Source of the DNA: Gallionella sp.
GTDB lineage: Bacteria; Pseudomonadota; Gammaproteobacteria; Burkholderiales; Gallionellaceae
Direction: 5' to 3'
Assembly: GCA_028687575.1 (NCBI GenBank)
Contig: JAQTZW010000001.1
Coordinates: 294,098 to 358,097, forward strand
Length of the DNA: 64,000 nt
Shown: positions 31,048-40,971 of the stretch, piece by piece
Layout: each line of letters begins with the position of its first letter
Numbering within the stretch: position 1 is the first letter of the stretch
Notes under the pieces: model-generated
The model's input: the letters and a program-made list of their open reading frames with translations, nothing else
What the model was told of the DNA's origin: nothing
The model's database searches: none
Position numbers and translations under genes: made by a program

Positions 31048-31719
31048 ATGCTCAAGTTGTTTATGGAAATCCTGTTTTCGGGTAGGGGGTGGCTGTTGTA
31101 CGATTTGAATGCTTGCATACGCAAACTCTGGGCGGTGTTTCGAGGTTGTGGTCGTATTCTTTCGGCTGCATTGATATTGATGGTTATCGCCGGCCTGCAG
31201 GGAGTGTCATGTGGCGCGGTCGAGTTGGTCGGTCAAGAGGCGCAACGTATAGGGGGTGCCCCTAATTTCCACCTTGGACCTGGAGATGTCATCAGCATTA
31301 CGGTGTACGGCGAGGAAGATTTGTCGCGTCAGCATTACCGTTTGCCGGATTCTGGTTTAATAATGTTCCCATTTGGCGAAGTTGCAGCATCGGGCTTGAC
31401 GATTTCTGAGCTTGAGAGTCGAATTGCCGATGGCTTGCGCGGTGGATATTTGGTGAATCCCCGAGTGTCGGTAAGTATTGAGGAGTATCGTCCTTTTTTC
31501 ATTAATGGCCAAGTGGCTCAACCAGGTGCTTATCCTTACAAGAGTGGACTTACGGTGAGAATGGCCGTTTCAATAGCGGGTGGTTTTAAAGAGAGAGCTT
31601 CTGAAAGTAAGATTTATGTCGTTCGTGAATCAGATCCTACTCATCAGCAAGTCAAGATAAGTCTGGATGGGGAAGTGTTCCCAGGGGATGCCGTCACTGT
31701 TGAAGAAAGTTTCTTTTAA
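31048..31719 (+). CDS. Polysaccharide export protein (Wza/EpsE-like)
   Basis: FHLGPGDVISITVYGEEDLSRQHYRLPDSGLIMFPFGEVAASGLT; SLBB segment. Confidence 0.88.
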   Translation: MLKLFMEILFSGRGWLLYDLNACIRKLWAVFRGCGRILSAALILMVIAGLQGVSCGAVELVGQEAQRIGGAPNFHLGPGDVISITVYGEEDLSRQHYRLPDSGLIMFPFGEVAASGLTISELESRIADGLRGGYLVNPRVSVSIEEYRPFFINGQVAQPGAYPYKSGLTVRMAVSIAGGFKERASESKIYVVRESDPTHQQVKISLDGEVFPGDAVTVEESFF

Positions 31720-33920
31720 TGCAACATATTGAAAATATCATTACTGAAAAATCCAGTCAGACAGAAGATGGTGCTATGGATTTGCTGGCTTACTGGCGAG
31801 TAATACAGCGTCGTAAGTGGGGGATATTAGGTTTATCTTTCTTTATCACGCTGTTGGTTGTTGTCATTGTTTATATGATGACGCCGATTTATAGCTCTTC
31901 AGTATCAATGCTGATTGAGCAGAATAAGTCCAAGCTTGCTTCTATGGACGATATTTATTCTGGTCAAAGTTCAGATAAAAATTATTATCAGACTCAGGTC
32001 GAGATGCTTCAATCTCGTGCGCTCAGGGAGGCTGTTGTTGATCGTTTGAAATTGACGAAGAGTTCATTGTTCAACGCACCTGTTAAGCCATCCCTAGTTG
32101 GCTCGCTCAAGACTGCACTAGGCATGGGCGCTGCCAAGGATGTGGTTCGCGATGAGCGGAGAGTACGAGAGGGGGTTGTGGCAGCACTTTCCGGGATGAT
32201 TAAAATTGAGCCGTCCAAGAATAGTCAGTTAGTCCGGATCGTTGTCGAGTCAGTAGATAAGGATTTAGCAGCTACCGTGGCTAACGCTGTTGCCGAAACC
32301 TATATTGATCTGGATCTCGAGGCGCGCTACAAGATGACCCAGAAGGCGACAAGTTGGATGAATGTACGTCTTGTTGCTTTAAAAGATAATCTGGATAAGT
32401 CAGAGCGTGAGTTACAGACTTACCGAGAGCAGCACAATATTATTGATACCAAAGGATTGGAACTCGGCGGGGCGACTAGTCAATTAGGCTCGGCCTTGAG
32501 TAATCTGGCGGAGGTTAGGCTGGCGCGTGCGCAAGCACAGACTAATCTTGAACAAGTCCGGCGCGCAAAAGGTAATGAGGTATCTCTTCCTATCGTTCAG
32601 CGTAATCCCTTGGTGGCAGGCTTGATCAGTGCAGTGGCCGATCACGAACGGAAAGTTTCTGAATTATCTAATCGCTATGGACCTCAGCATCCGAAGTTAA
32701 TTCAGGCGCAGGCCGAGTTAAAACAGGCAAAGGCCAACCTTCATGCTCAAGTCGCCGATGTTGTAAGTGGCTTTGAGCGTGAATATGAGATGGCCAGAGC
32801 GAATGAGGGTGCCATTGCAGGCGCAGTGGCTGAGGCAAAGAACGCCATTCAGGGTTCAAACCGCAAAGAGTATGAGTTGACGGCCTTGGAGCGGGAGGTT
32901 AAAACCAATCGCGAACTTTACGATATGTTTATGGGGCAGTTAAAGGGAACTGCGGCGGTAGGCGATATGCAGACTGTGGTCGCGCGCGTAGTTGACCCGG
33001 CAATTGTTAGTGATGCTCCTATCAAGCCTAGAAAGTTATTGATTGCCGGCTTTACACTTTTAGTTAGCTTGATGCTGGGCGTGGCTGTGGCATTTCTTCT
33101 CGAGTATCTGGATAACTCTGTTAGGTCGGCTCAAGATGCAGAGCGAAAATTGGGCTTGCCGCTTTTGGCTGCTGTTCCGGACATTGAATTGCCCTCAGGG
33201 AAAAGCGCCGGACTTTATTATCGAGATGCGCCGCAATCGTTGTTTGCTGAAGCAATTAAAACGATTCGTACCGGGATTTTGCTATCGGGTATTGATCATC
33301 CTAAGAAGACTTTGCTGGTTACCTCTTCTGTGCCTGGAGAAGGGAAGTCAACCGTGGCAATTGATTTGGCGTTGGCGCATGCTCAGACCAAACGAGTGTT
33401 GCTGATTGATGCTGATATGCGTAGGCCTTCTATTGCCAAGGTTCTTGGCTTGGATAATACCCATCCAGGATTGTCTATGCTGGTGTTGGGAATGGTGAAG
33501 CTTGAGAATTGCGTATACAAGATAGAGGGGTCTACGCTTGACGTGCTAACGGCGGGCAGTATTCCTCCGAATCCATTGGAGTTAATTCTGTCCGAAAAAT
33601 TCAAAGGTTTGCTTGCTGAGCTATCTAAGCAATATGACATCATTATGATTGATTCGCCGCCAGTGCAGTTGGTGAGTGATGCCGTAGTGTTGGCCAGTAT
33701 GGCTACAGGGGTTGTTTTTGTGTTGAAAGCAGACTCAACACCATTCCAGCTAGCTCGTAGAGCGATTTATTCTTTGCAAAGAAGTGGCGCTAATATGTTC
33801 GGTGTGGTGCTGAATAAGGCTAATTTCAGAAACGAGGAATATTACGGTGGTTATGGCAAATATAATTACCATGCCTACTATGGCGAAGATGCCGATAAGA
33901 AGTCTGGCAAGGTTGGTTGA
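31719..33920 (+). CDS. Wzc-like chain-length determinant fused to BY-type tyrosine kinase
   Basis: Wzz N-terminus; Walker A SSVPGEGKSTVAIDLA, Walker A' LLIDADMRRP; Tyr-rich C-terminus YYGGYGKYNYHAYYG. Confidence 0.92.
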   Translation: MQHIENIITEKSSQTEDGAMDLLAYWRVIQRRKWGILGLSFFITLLVVVIVYMMTPIYSSSVSMLIEQNKSKLASMDDIYSGQSSDKNYYQTQVEMLQSRALREAVVDRLKLTKSSLFNAPVKPSLVGSLKTALGMGAAKDVVRDERRVREGVVAALSGMIKIEPSKNSQLVRIVVESVDKDLAATVANAVAETYIDLDLEARYKMTQKATSWMNVRLVALKDNLDKSERELQTYREQHNIIDTKGLELGGATSQLGSALSNLAEVRLARAQAQTNLEQVRRAKGNEVSLPIVQRNPLVAGLISAVADHERKVSELSNRYGPQHPKLIQAQAELKQAKANLHAQVADVVSGFEREYEMARANEGAIAGAVAEAKNAIQGSNRKEYELTALEREVKTNRELYDMFMGQLKGTAAVGDMQTVVARVVDPAIVSDAPIKPRKLLIAGFTLLVSLMLGVAVAFLLEYLDNSVRSAQDAERKLGLPLLAAVPDIELPSGKSAGLYYRDAPQSLFAEAIKTIRTGILLSGIDHPKKTLLVTSSVPGEGKSTVAIDLALAHAQTKRVLLIDADMRRPSIAKVLGLDNTHPGLSMLVLGMVKLENCVYKIEGSTLDVLTAGSIPPNPLELILSEKFKGLLAELSKQYDIIMIDSPPVQLVSDAVVLASMATGVVFVLKADSTPFQLARRAIYSLQRSGANMFGVVLNKANFRNEEYYGGYGKYNYHAYYGEDADKKSGKVG

Positions 33921-33933
33921 TGCCAGAGTTTGA

Positions 33934-34665
33934 ATGATAGATCTTCACTGCCACTATCTGCCCGCCATTGATGACGGTTCACAATCAATGGCGGAATCTC
34001 TTGATCTTGCAAGGGCTTCTGTCGCAGATGGAATTACCCATGCGGTGATGACCCCGCATATTCACTTGGGGCGCTACGAGAACCTTCGTTCTACGGTTGT
34101 TGCCGCTACCGCAGAGTTCCAGTCGGCACTGATGGAGGCTCATATTCCCTTGCAAGTCTACCCCGGTGGAGAGGTGCGATTAAGCTCGGATATTCTCGAT
34201 TTGCTTGAGCAGGATGAGATTCCTTTTCTGGGTGATTTGGATGGCTATAAGGTACTGTTGCTGGAGTTTCCCTACAGCCAAATTCCAGTTGGAACAGAAA
34301 AGTTGTTGCGCCGCTTGATTGATTTTCGTATCCGGCCATTGATTGCACATCCAGAGCGTAATAAGGTCGTGCTGGCTAATATCGAAAGGATATCGCCGTT
34401 TGTCGGGATGGGTTGTTTACTTCAAGTTACTGCCGGATCTATAACTGGGGCGTTTGGCAAGCCAGTTCAACATGTTGCTGATTTATTGCTGGAACGCGGT
34501 TGGGTATCAGTAGTTGCATCCGACGCGCACAATTTACTGCATCGGGCACCTATTATGACGCAAGCAAGGAGCTTGCTGCGTGCACGTGGTTTCAGTGAGT
34601 TGGCAGACCGGATGACCATGAGGCTACCCGCAAAGATTTTGGGTTTGAAGGTCGGGGACATTTGA
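33934..34665 (+). CDS. PHP-type tyrosine-protein phosphatase (CpsB/CapC/Wzb-like)
   Basis: MIDLHCHYLPAIDDGSQSMAESLDLARASVADGITHAVMTPHIHLGRYEN; IAHPERN; ASDAHN. Confidence 0.9.
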   Translation: MIDLHCHYLPAIDDGSQSMAESLDLARASVADGITHAVMTPHIHLGRYENLRSTVVAATAEFQSALMEAHIPLQVYPGGEVRLSSDILDLLEQDEIPFLGDLDGYKVLLLEFPYSQIPVGTEKLLRRLIDFRIRPLIAHPERNKVVLANIERISPFVGMGCLLQVTAGSITGAFGKPVQHVADLLLERGWVSVVASDAHNLLHRAPIMTQARSLLRARGFSELADRMTMRLPAKILGLKVGDI

Positions 34666-35292
34666 TTGAGGCTTTTGGAGGTGGGGTTGTTCAGGAAAAT
34701 CCTTGTTACTTTGCTTGTCCTGCCGGGCTTCGTATTTCTTGTAAAGGCGGGTGTTGCGGACTTCCTGAGATTGGCTCCTTGCTCTTATATTGAATCAATT
34801 CAGCACGGTGCCCGTATCTATCCGACTGAACTTTTTGCCGCGCGTGAACAATTATTATCGGCCCGTCAATGGGATGCAAGCAATCCGATCGTCCCTGAGT
34901 TTTTGGCTCAGATTGCCCTGATTCGCTATCGTTTGGTCAGTTTTAGTCCCAAGTTGCAAGAGATGTTTCTAAATGAAGCCATTGATGAATTGCAACGAGC
35001 GATAGAATTGCGCCCCAATTTACCCCATTTGTGGGCAGCGAGAATGACCGCAGCCAGTTGGTTGATCGCTTCGAATGCACGAGGTGTGGTTGATGAGGCT
35101 CTCGTTAAACGAGAATTGGCTGCTATCAGCATAGCACTGCATCAAGCTTATGTTCTGGCTCCTTCCGAACCCATGGTGCTGCAGCAGATTGCTGTTGTTG
35201 GTCGACTGCATTACTCTGAACTCTCGGTTGAAGATCGCGATGTCATTGATGGTGCTGTGGAACAGGCCGGCAAGCTTAATTTAAAAATTTAA
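34666..35292 (+). CDS. TPR-like hypothetical protein of the EPS locus
   Basis: N-terminal hydrophobic segment, helical repeats; GTG/TTG start uncertain. Confidence 0.6.
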   Translation: MRLLEVGLFRKILVTLLVLPGFVFLVKAGVADFLRLAPCSYIESIQHGARIYPTELFAAREQLLSARQWDASNPIVPEFLAQIALIRYRLVSFSPKLQEMFLNEAIDELQRAIELRPNLPHLWAARMTAASWLIASNARGVVDEALVKRELAAISIALHQAYVLAPSEPMVLQQIAVVGRLHYSELSVEDRDVIDGAVEQAGKLNLKI

Positions 35293-35385
35293 AAATAATT
35301 TTATTTTGAGGATAAAAAAGTATTTTGCAATGAAGAATGATTTCAAGTACTATCACGCGTAATTAATTCAAATTGAGGTGTCCTA

Positions 35386-35868
35386 ATGAAAAACCTGAAA
35401 CTTATGATGAGTATCGTGCTGCTTTGCTTCTCGCAGTTTGTATTTGCGGCTGCAACTCCAGCACAATTAACTGCCTTGGAAAATGCATTGGCTGCAGTTG
35501 CGCTTGATCCTGCCAATCAGTCCTTGGCAAATGCGGCGGTTCAAGCAGCCGCTAATGCTGATATTGCTGAGAATGATATTGTGACTAGATTGTTTAACTT
35601 GGGCGTTCTGCCTGATGTTATTAGGGCCGCGATGTCAAACAATATTAATATCGGCACCGATGTTAGTGGTGTACAGCAATCATGCTCACCGCTGTGTGGG
35701 CCGGATCACTTGGCGGATGTCTCTTACAAGCTTACTGCCAATCCGATTGTTGAAAATACTCTAGGGCAACTAGCCGCTACTGGGGCGGGTGGTGGTGCTG
35801 GTGGTGGTACTGGTGGAAGTATGCCTGCTACTGGAAGCGGTCCCAATGGTGCTGTTACACCGGGTTAA
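35386..35868 (+). CDS. Secreted small hypothetical protein with Gly/Thr-rich C-terminus
   Basis: Signal peptide MKNLKLMMSIVLLCFSQFVFAAA; QSCSPLCG; GAGGGAGGGTGGSMPATGSGPNG tail. Confidence 0.7.
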   Translation: MKNLKLMMSIVLLCFSQFVFAAATPAQLTALENALAAVALDPANQSLANAAVQAAANADIAENDIVTRLFNLGVLPDVIRAAMSNNINIGTDVSGVQQSCSPLCGPDHLADVSYKLTANPIVENTLGQLAATGAGGGAGGGTGGSMPATGSGPNGAVTPG

Positions 35869-35887
35869 TTGTTTTTCTTGTAATTGC

Positions 35888-35916
35888 AAAAGGGGAGCTT
35901 GATGCTCCCCTTTTTG
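35888..35916 (+). terminator. Rho-independent terminator
   Basis: AAAAGGGGAGCttgatGCTCCCCTTTTT. Confidence 0.9.
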
Positions 35917-35973
35917 TTTTTGAATCGCGTATATTTTGCTTTGTTGCGATATGGCTAATGGTGATTTTCTGAC

Positions 35974-36642
35974 ATGCGCCGGTTTTCTCTAATGACGTTG
36001 ATTCTGCTGGCATTGTGTTCTGTGTTGCCGGCGGCGGAGCTTGTACAATTTTCGCCTGGATTGTTGCGGTACGTCGCGATGCGTTGGGGCAGCGATGCGC
36101 CCGAACGGTTGTCTGACTGGCGTACTGAAATTGCTCAACATATCAAGTCGCAACGAGGGGATGCGCCTTCCGCATCCCAAACCATCGATGATCTGGATGA
36201 CTTTAACTGGTACTGGAACAACATCCACTACTATCCGGATATTAGGCATTGGCGTGTCAATGATTATTGGGCTACGCCGGTGGAGTCGCTGGCCTCTGAG
36301 GGGGCAGATTGTGAAGATTATGCTATCGGGAAATACTACAGCCTGAAAGCTTTGGGTGTGCCGGTGCAAAATCTGCGCATCACCTATGTGCGTGCGTTAC
36401 GCTGGAATCAGGCGCATATGGTGTTGGCTTACTATCCAACTGTGGATGCTGACCCTTATATACTTGATAACTTATCCAGAAGTGTTGAGCGCGCTTCGGA
36501 TCGCCCTGATCTGGTCCCTGTATACAGTTTCAATGATGAAGACGTATGGATGGCGGGTGCTGCACAAACAAGCGGTAAATCCAGTCAGATACGTTTGTGG
36601 AGGGAGTTGCAGGATAAGATGGCAAGAGAGCGGGCCATGTAA
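35974..36642 (+). CDS. lapG: LapG-like transglutaminase-like periplasmic cysteine protease
   Basis: Signal peptide; Cys-His-Asp triad motifs EGADCEDYAIGKYYSLKALG, NQAHMVLAYY, DPYILDN. Confidence 0.88.
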   Translation: MRRFSLMTLILLALCSVLPAAELVQFSPGLLRYVAMRWGSDAPERLSDWRTEIAQHIKSQRGDAPSASQTIDDLDDFNWYWNNIHYYPDIRHWRVNDYWATPVESLASEGADCEDYAIGKYYSLKALGVPVQNLRITYVRALRWNQAHMVLAYYPTVDADPYILDNLSRSVERASDRPDLVPVYSFNDEDVWMAGAAQTSGKSSQIRLWRELQDKMARERAM

Positions 36643-36675
36643 TTCATGGGGAATAGATAAGCTAGGGAGATAGGC

Positions 36676-38667
36676 ATGACGTTGTTCAGGCAATTGTTTA
36701 TTGGTACTTCAATTGTTTTTCTGGTGTTAATGGCGCTTGTTGAGGGGGTATATATTACCAATGCGCGCTTTTACTTGCAGGAGCAGTTGGCATCCCACGC
36801 TCAAGATGTGGCAACGTCCTTGGGTATGGTGCTTCCCCCTTCATTGGCAGACAAGGATCTGGTGCGCGCTGATGTCACGGTGAGTGCTGTCTTCGATCGC
36901 GGTTATTATCAATCCATTGTAGTGGTCAGCTCGCGGGGTGAAAAGTTGATCGAGAAGAATCTTGCCGCCGCGCCTCCGGAAGTTCCAGTATGGTTCACGC
37001 AAGTTTTTCCGATACAAACGCCGTCTGCAGAATCGCTGATTACCAAGGGTTGGCAGCAATTGGGCAGGATCATAGTCACCAGTCATCCGAATTTTGCTTA
37101 TAAGCAATTGTGGCGTACTTCGGTGGAGGCTACTGCGGGATTATTCTTGCTATATATTCTGTCTTTGTTCGCGATCCATGCATTTTTGACGAGGGTGCTG
37201 CGTCCACTTAGCGATATTGAACAAGCTGCCAAGGCAATCAGTGAGCGAGATTTTCAGCAAATCAAGACATTGCCGAGTGCGCGCGAGCTAAGGAGTGTCG
37301 TGCTTGCAATCAACTCCATGTCGGCGAAGCTTTTTGACATTATTGCCCATGAGGTGCGTCAGGCAACGCGTTTTCGGGCCGAGTCCCGGAAGGATGTATT
37401 GACCGGGTTGGATAACCGGCGTGGGTTTGAAGAGCACGTCCACGCCTTGCTTGAGCATGGTGCGGATTTGACTTCGGGCGTGATGTTCATGCTGCAGGTT
37501 TCTGATTTCAAATTATTCAATATGAATAATGGGTATCAGGAGGGGGATGTGCTTTTGAAGGACATCGCTACTTGTTTGCGCGGCATCGGTGCTGAGCGCG
37601 AACTGCTGAGATGTCGTATCAATGGGGCTACGTTTGCCGTGATTGCGTTCAATATTGGTCGCGAGGAGGCGGATCAGTTGGGTAAGTCGCTGAGTACTGG
37701 AGTATTGGGTGTCATTGAATCTCGCAGTGCGCTGCCCGTGCTGACCTTGGGTTGTGGCGGGGTATTTTTCTCTGGTAATAAAGCGACTTTGAAGGCTTTG
37801 CTTGCGCAGTCGGATCGGGTGGTGTTGCAATCGGCATCCACTGGTACGGGTGCAAGCTTGCTAGAGGATCTACTTGGGGATGAACATGGCAAAGGGTCAC
37901 AGTATTGGCGGCAGTTGATTCAGGAGGCAATTAGCGAAGAGCGTATCGTGCTGTTCGCTCAGTCCGTGAAATATTTTGCTACTGACAAGCGCCCACTTTC
38001 TGAGGTGGTAGGTCGCCTGAAAAATGCGCAAGGGGAGTTAGTTCCAGCGGGTCAGTTCATCCCAATGGCGGATCGTTTTCAGCTTACCCCCATATTTGAC
38101 TTGTCGGTGCTGAAAAGATTGTTGGGTCGAATGGCTAGCCAAGGTGGGGACGACCAGGTTGCAATCAATCTCTCGATTCACTCCATTTGCAGTGAAGAAT
38201 TATTGAACTGGTTGACTCCTGTCCTGAAGAAATATCCGAGCATAGCAAATCGGCTGGTATTCGAATTTACGGAATTCGGCATCGTACAGGATCGTATTGG
38301 CATTGAGAAATTTGTCACTCAGATACGCAGGTATGGGGCGGAATTTGCAGTTGACAATTTTGGCTTACATCATTCGGCATTTGAATACCTGCAGCGACTC
38401 AAGCCCGTGTATGTGAAGTTGAGTCCAGCCTATATTCGTGGTTTGCATATTAATCATGAAAATCAGTTCTTTATTTCCTCGGTGGTGAATATCACTCGGT
38501 CGCTGGATATCCAGGTATTTGCTTTGGGTGTCGAAGAGTTGGAAATGCTTCCTTTGTTGCAGGAATTAGGTGTTGAAGGTATTCAGGGATATGTCAATGG
38601 TGGTCTGGTTGAGTCAATTTCCCCAGCTCCAGATGAAGTAGCCCGTCACTTGAGTATCGATCCATGA
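36676..38667 (+). CDS. lapD: LapD-like c-di-GMP receptor (LapD/MoxY periplasmic domain, HAMP, degenerate GGDEF-EAL)
   Basis: MTLFRQLFIGTSIVFLVLM; HAMP; GGDEF degenerate (INGATF), EAL degenerate; adjacent to lapG. Confidence 0.88.
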   Translation: MTLFRQLFIGTSIVFLVLMALVEGVYITNARFYLQEQLASHAQDVATSLGMVLPPSLADKDLVRADVTVSAVFDRGYYQSIVVVSSRGEKLIEKNLAAAPPEVPVWFTQVFPIQTPSAESLITKGWQQLGRIIVTSHPNFAYKQLWRTSVEATAGLFLLYILSLFAIHAFLTRVLRPLSDIEQAAKAISERDFQQIKTLPSARELRSVVLAINSMSAKLFDIIAHEVRQATRFRAESRKDVLTGLDNRRGFEEHVHALLEHGADLTSGVMFMLQVSDFKLFNMNNGYQEGDVLLKDIATCLRGIGAERELLRCRINGATFAVIAFNIGREEADQLGKSLSTGVLGVIESRSALPVLTLGCGGVFFSGNKATLKALLAQSDRVVLQSASTGTGASLLEDLLGDEHGKGSQYWRQLIQEAISEERIVLFAQSVKYFATDKRPLSEVVGRLKNAQGELVPAGQFIPMADRFQLTPIFDLSVLKRLLGRMASQGGDDQVAINLSIHSICSEELLNWLTPVLKKYPSIANRLVFEFTEFGIVQDRIGIEKFVTQIRRYGAEFAVDNFGLHHSAFEYLQRLKPVYVKLSPAYIRGLHINHENQFFISSVVNITRSLDIQVFALGVEELEMLPLLQELGVEGIQGYVNGGLVESISPAPDEVARHLSIDP

Positions 38668-38721
38668 TGATGGGTTGATGGTTATATGCTGATAATTTTT
38701 TAATTTCATAGCGCATTCATC

Positions 38722-40248
38722 ATGACTGTTATTCGCCAGCAGGATTTTATTGACAGCGTCGCAGACGCATTGCAGTTCATCTCTTACTACCATCCGAGCG
38801 ATTTTGTCTCGGCAATGGCAGATGCCTATCATCGAGAGGCATCGCCTGCGGCCAAGGATGCTATGGCGCAGATTCTGACCAATTCGCGGATGTGTGCGGA
38901 AGGGCATCGTCCCATTTGCCAAGATACAGGTATTGTCGTGGCTTTCGTCAAGGTGGGGATGTCGGTACGTTGGGAGGCAACTCTCGATGTCGCGGGTATG
39001 GTCAATGAGGGAGTGCGCCGTGCATATCTTGATCCGGATAACAAACTGCGTGCTTCTATCGTCTCTGATCCAGCGGGAAAGCGTACTAACACCGGAGATA
39101 ACACGCCAGCCGTGGTGCATGTCGAGTTGGTGCAGGGCGATCGGGTTGAGGTGAGCATCGCGGCAAAAGGTGGCGGCTCGGAAAATAAGGCTGTGCTGGA
39201 GATGCTGAATCCAGGAGACGACATCGTTGAGTGGGTGATGCAGCGTGTCGAGGGGATGGGGGCGGGATGGTGTCCGCCGGGTATGCTCGGTATCGGCGTC
39301 GGCGGGACGGCTGAGAAGGCGGCGCTTCTGGCGAAAGAAGCGCTGATGCAGCCTCTCGATATGCACGAACTCAAGGCGCGTGGCCCGCAGAATCGCCTGG
39401 AAGCGTTGCGTGTCGAGTTGTACGATAAAATAAATGCTTTAGGCATAGGCGCACAAGGGTTGGGAGGGCTGACGACCGTAATGGATGTCAAGATTCTCGA
39501 CTATCCGACACATGCTGCGTCAAAGCCTATTGCAATTATCCCCAATTGTGCGGCAACGCGGCATATCCATTTTGAATTGAACGGGGAGGGGCGGGCAGAA
39601 TTTTCGCCACCGAAAATATCGGACTATCCGGACGTACAGTGGCAACCATCTGCTGAAGCGCGACGCGTCAATTTGAATGGTGTAACCCGCGAACAGATTG
39701 CGCAGTGGCAGCCCGGTGAGACGATTTTGCTATCAGGAAAATTGCTGACAGGGCGCGACGCAGCGCACAAGCGTATCGCCGATATGCTGCGACGCGGAGA
39801 AAAGTTACCTGACGGCGTGGATTTTACTAACCGCTTCATTTATTATGTCGGACCGGTTGATCCGGTGCGTGATGAGGTGGTGGGGCCAGCTGGTCCAACG
39901 ACGGCGACACGAATGGATGGTTTCACCGAGATGATGTTGGCGCAAACCGGCTTGATGGGTATGGTAGGGAAGGCCGAACGCGGTGAGGCGGCAATCACTT
40001 CCATCAAGAATCATGGTGCGGTATATCTGATTGCGGTAGGTGGTGCTGCGTATTTGGTATCTAAAGCAATTCGTCATGCCAGAGTGGTCGCGTTCGCGGA
40101 CTTAGGCATGGAGGCAATCTACGAATTCGATGTCGAAGATATGCCGGTAACGGTTGCTGTCGATTCAAGAGGTCGCTCCGTGCATGACATCGGCCCTGGT
40201 GAGTGGCGAAAGCGTATAGGAGTGATACCACTGAAAGTGGTTTCCTGA
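38722..40248 (+). CDS. Fumarate hydratase, class I
   Basis: CQDTGIVVAFVKVGM, AAKGGGSENKAVLEMLNPGD, fused alpha/beta chain length. Confidence 0.93.
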   Translation: MTVIRQQDFIDSVADALQFISYYHPSDFVSAMADAYHREASPAAKDAMAQILTNSRMCAEGHRPICQDTGIVVAFVKVGMSVRWEATLDVAGMVNEGVRRAYLDPDNKLRASIVSDPAGKRTNTGDNTPAVVHVELVQGDRVEVSIAAKGGGSENKAVLEMLNPGDDIVEWVMQRVEGMGAGWCPPGMLGIGVGGTAEKAALLAKEALMQPLDMHELKARGPQNRLEALRVELYDKINALGIGAQGLGGLTTVMDVKILDYPTHAASKPIAIIPNCAATRHIHFELNGEGRAEFSPPKISDYPDVQWQPSAEARRVNLNGVTREQIAQWQPGETILLSGKLLTGRDAAHKRIADMLRRGEKLPDGVDFTNRFIYYVGPVDPVRDEVVGPAGPTTATRMDGFTEMMLAQTGLMGMVGKAERGEAAITSIKNHGAVYLIAVGGAAYLVSKAIRHARVVAFADLGMEAIYEFDVEDMPVTVAVDSRGRSVHDIGPGEWRKRIGVIPLKVVS

Positions 40249-40304
40249 TGTTGCTTTATGAATTTTGAAGTGCCTTGCGGATTTGTTGCGGGGTTTAATG
40301 AATT

Positions 40305-40403
40305 GGCGGGTCTCCCCGCATTGCAGGGTGGTGAATCTGGTCAGGTCCGGAAGGAAGCAGCCACAACTACTTGCTGCAAGTGCCGGGGGTAAGGCTCGCC
40401 TCC
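40305..40403 (+). ncRNA. ffs: Signal recognition particle RNA, small type (4.5S)
   Basis: GGCGGGTCTCCCCGCA...GGTCAGGTCCGGAAGGAAGCAGCC...AAGGCTCGCCTCC conserved SRP domain IV. Confidence 0.95.
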
Positions 40404-40423
40404 TTATGTGTTGTCACGGGAGA

Positions 40424-40960
40424 ATGATAATGAAGAAGTTCGGCGGTTTTCTTTGTGCACTATTGCTCAGTGGCAACGTCTTGGCCGTGGATGGCGTTTC
40501 TGTAGAGCTAGGCAATGGCGACTACACTGACACCGCACGCGTCGGTGCGATTTGGAAATGGGATAAGCAGTGGTTCACCGAGGGTGATTGGCTGGTGACT
40601 GGCTTCTGGGAAGCGACTGTCGGTTCGTGGAAAGGCCGTAGCTCAATCGGAAATAACCAGACCATTACTGACTTGGGTTTGACTCCCGTATTTCGGTTAC
40701 AAGAAAAATCTCCTTCTGCCATTGCCCCCTACTTGGAAGGCGCTATCGGTTTTCACATGATTACGCCGACATTTGTGTATGCAAATCGTCAATTTGGCAG
40801 CGCATTCCAGTTTGGTGATCATGTCGGTTTTGGTGTCCGTTTTGGCGAACATCAGCAATTTGATTTGGGCTACCGTTATCAGCATCTATCCAATGGCGGC
40901 ATCAAGAAGCCCAACCAGGGCATCAATCTGAATCAAGTACACTTCGCCTATCACTTCTAA
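40424..40960 (+). CDS. Lipid A deacylase PagL-like outer membrane protein
   Basis: Signal peptide MKKFGGFLCALLLSGNVLA; GYRYQHLSNGGIKKPNQGINLNQ (HxS motif); barrel C-terminus HFAYHF. Confidence 0.85.
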   Translation: MIMKKFGGFLCALLLSGNVLAVDGVSVELGNGDYTDTARVGAIWKWDKQWFTEGDWLVTGFWEATVGSWKGRSSIGNNQTITDLGLTPVFRLQEKSPSAIAPYLEGAIGFHMITPTFVYANRQFGSAFQFGDHVGFGVRFGEHQQFDLGYRYQHLSNGGIKKPNQGINLNQVHFAYHF

Positions 40961-40971
40961 CGTGGCTTAAC

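Noticed and set aside
20525-35868. EPS locus as a new polysaccharide system
   Set aside because: Gene content (flippase, glycosyltransferases, WecA-like, ManC, Wzy/WaaL, Wza, Wzc, PHP phosphatase) fits a standard Wzx/Wzy-type pathway; only the poly-G tract and small secreted protein stand out.
38614-39491. Long antisense ORFs (38614-39366 and 38829-39491)
   Set aside because: Fully antisense to the fumarase gene; codon-bias shadows with no recognisable domain.
40265-40423. Upstream extension of the PagL-like ORF
   Set aside because: The segment is the SRP RNA; the real start is the ATG followed by a signal peptide at 40424/40430.
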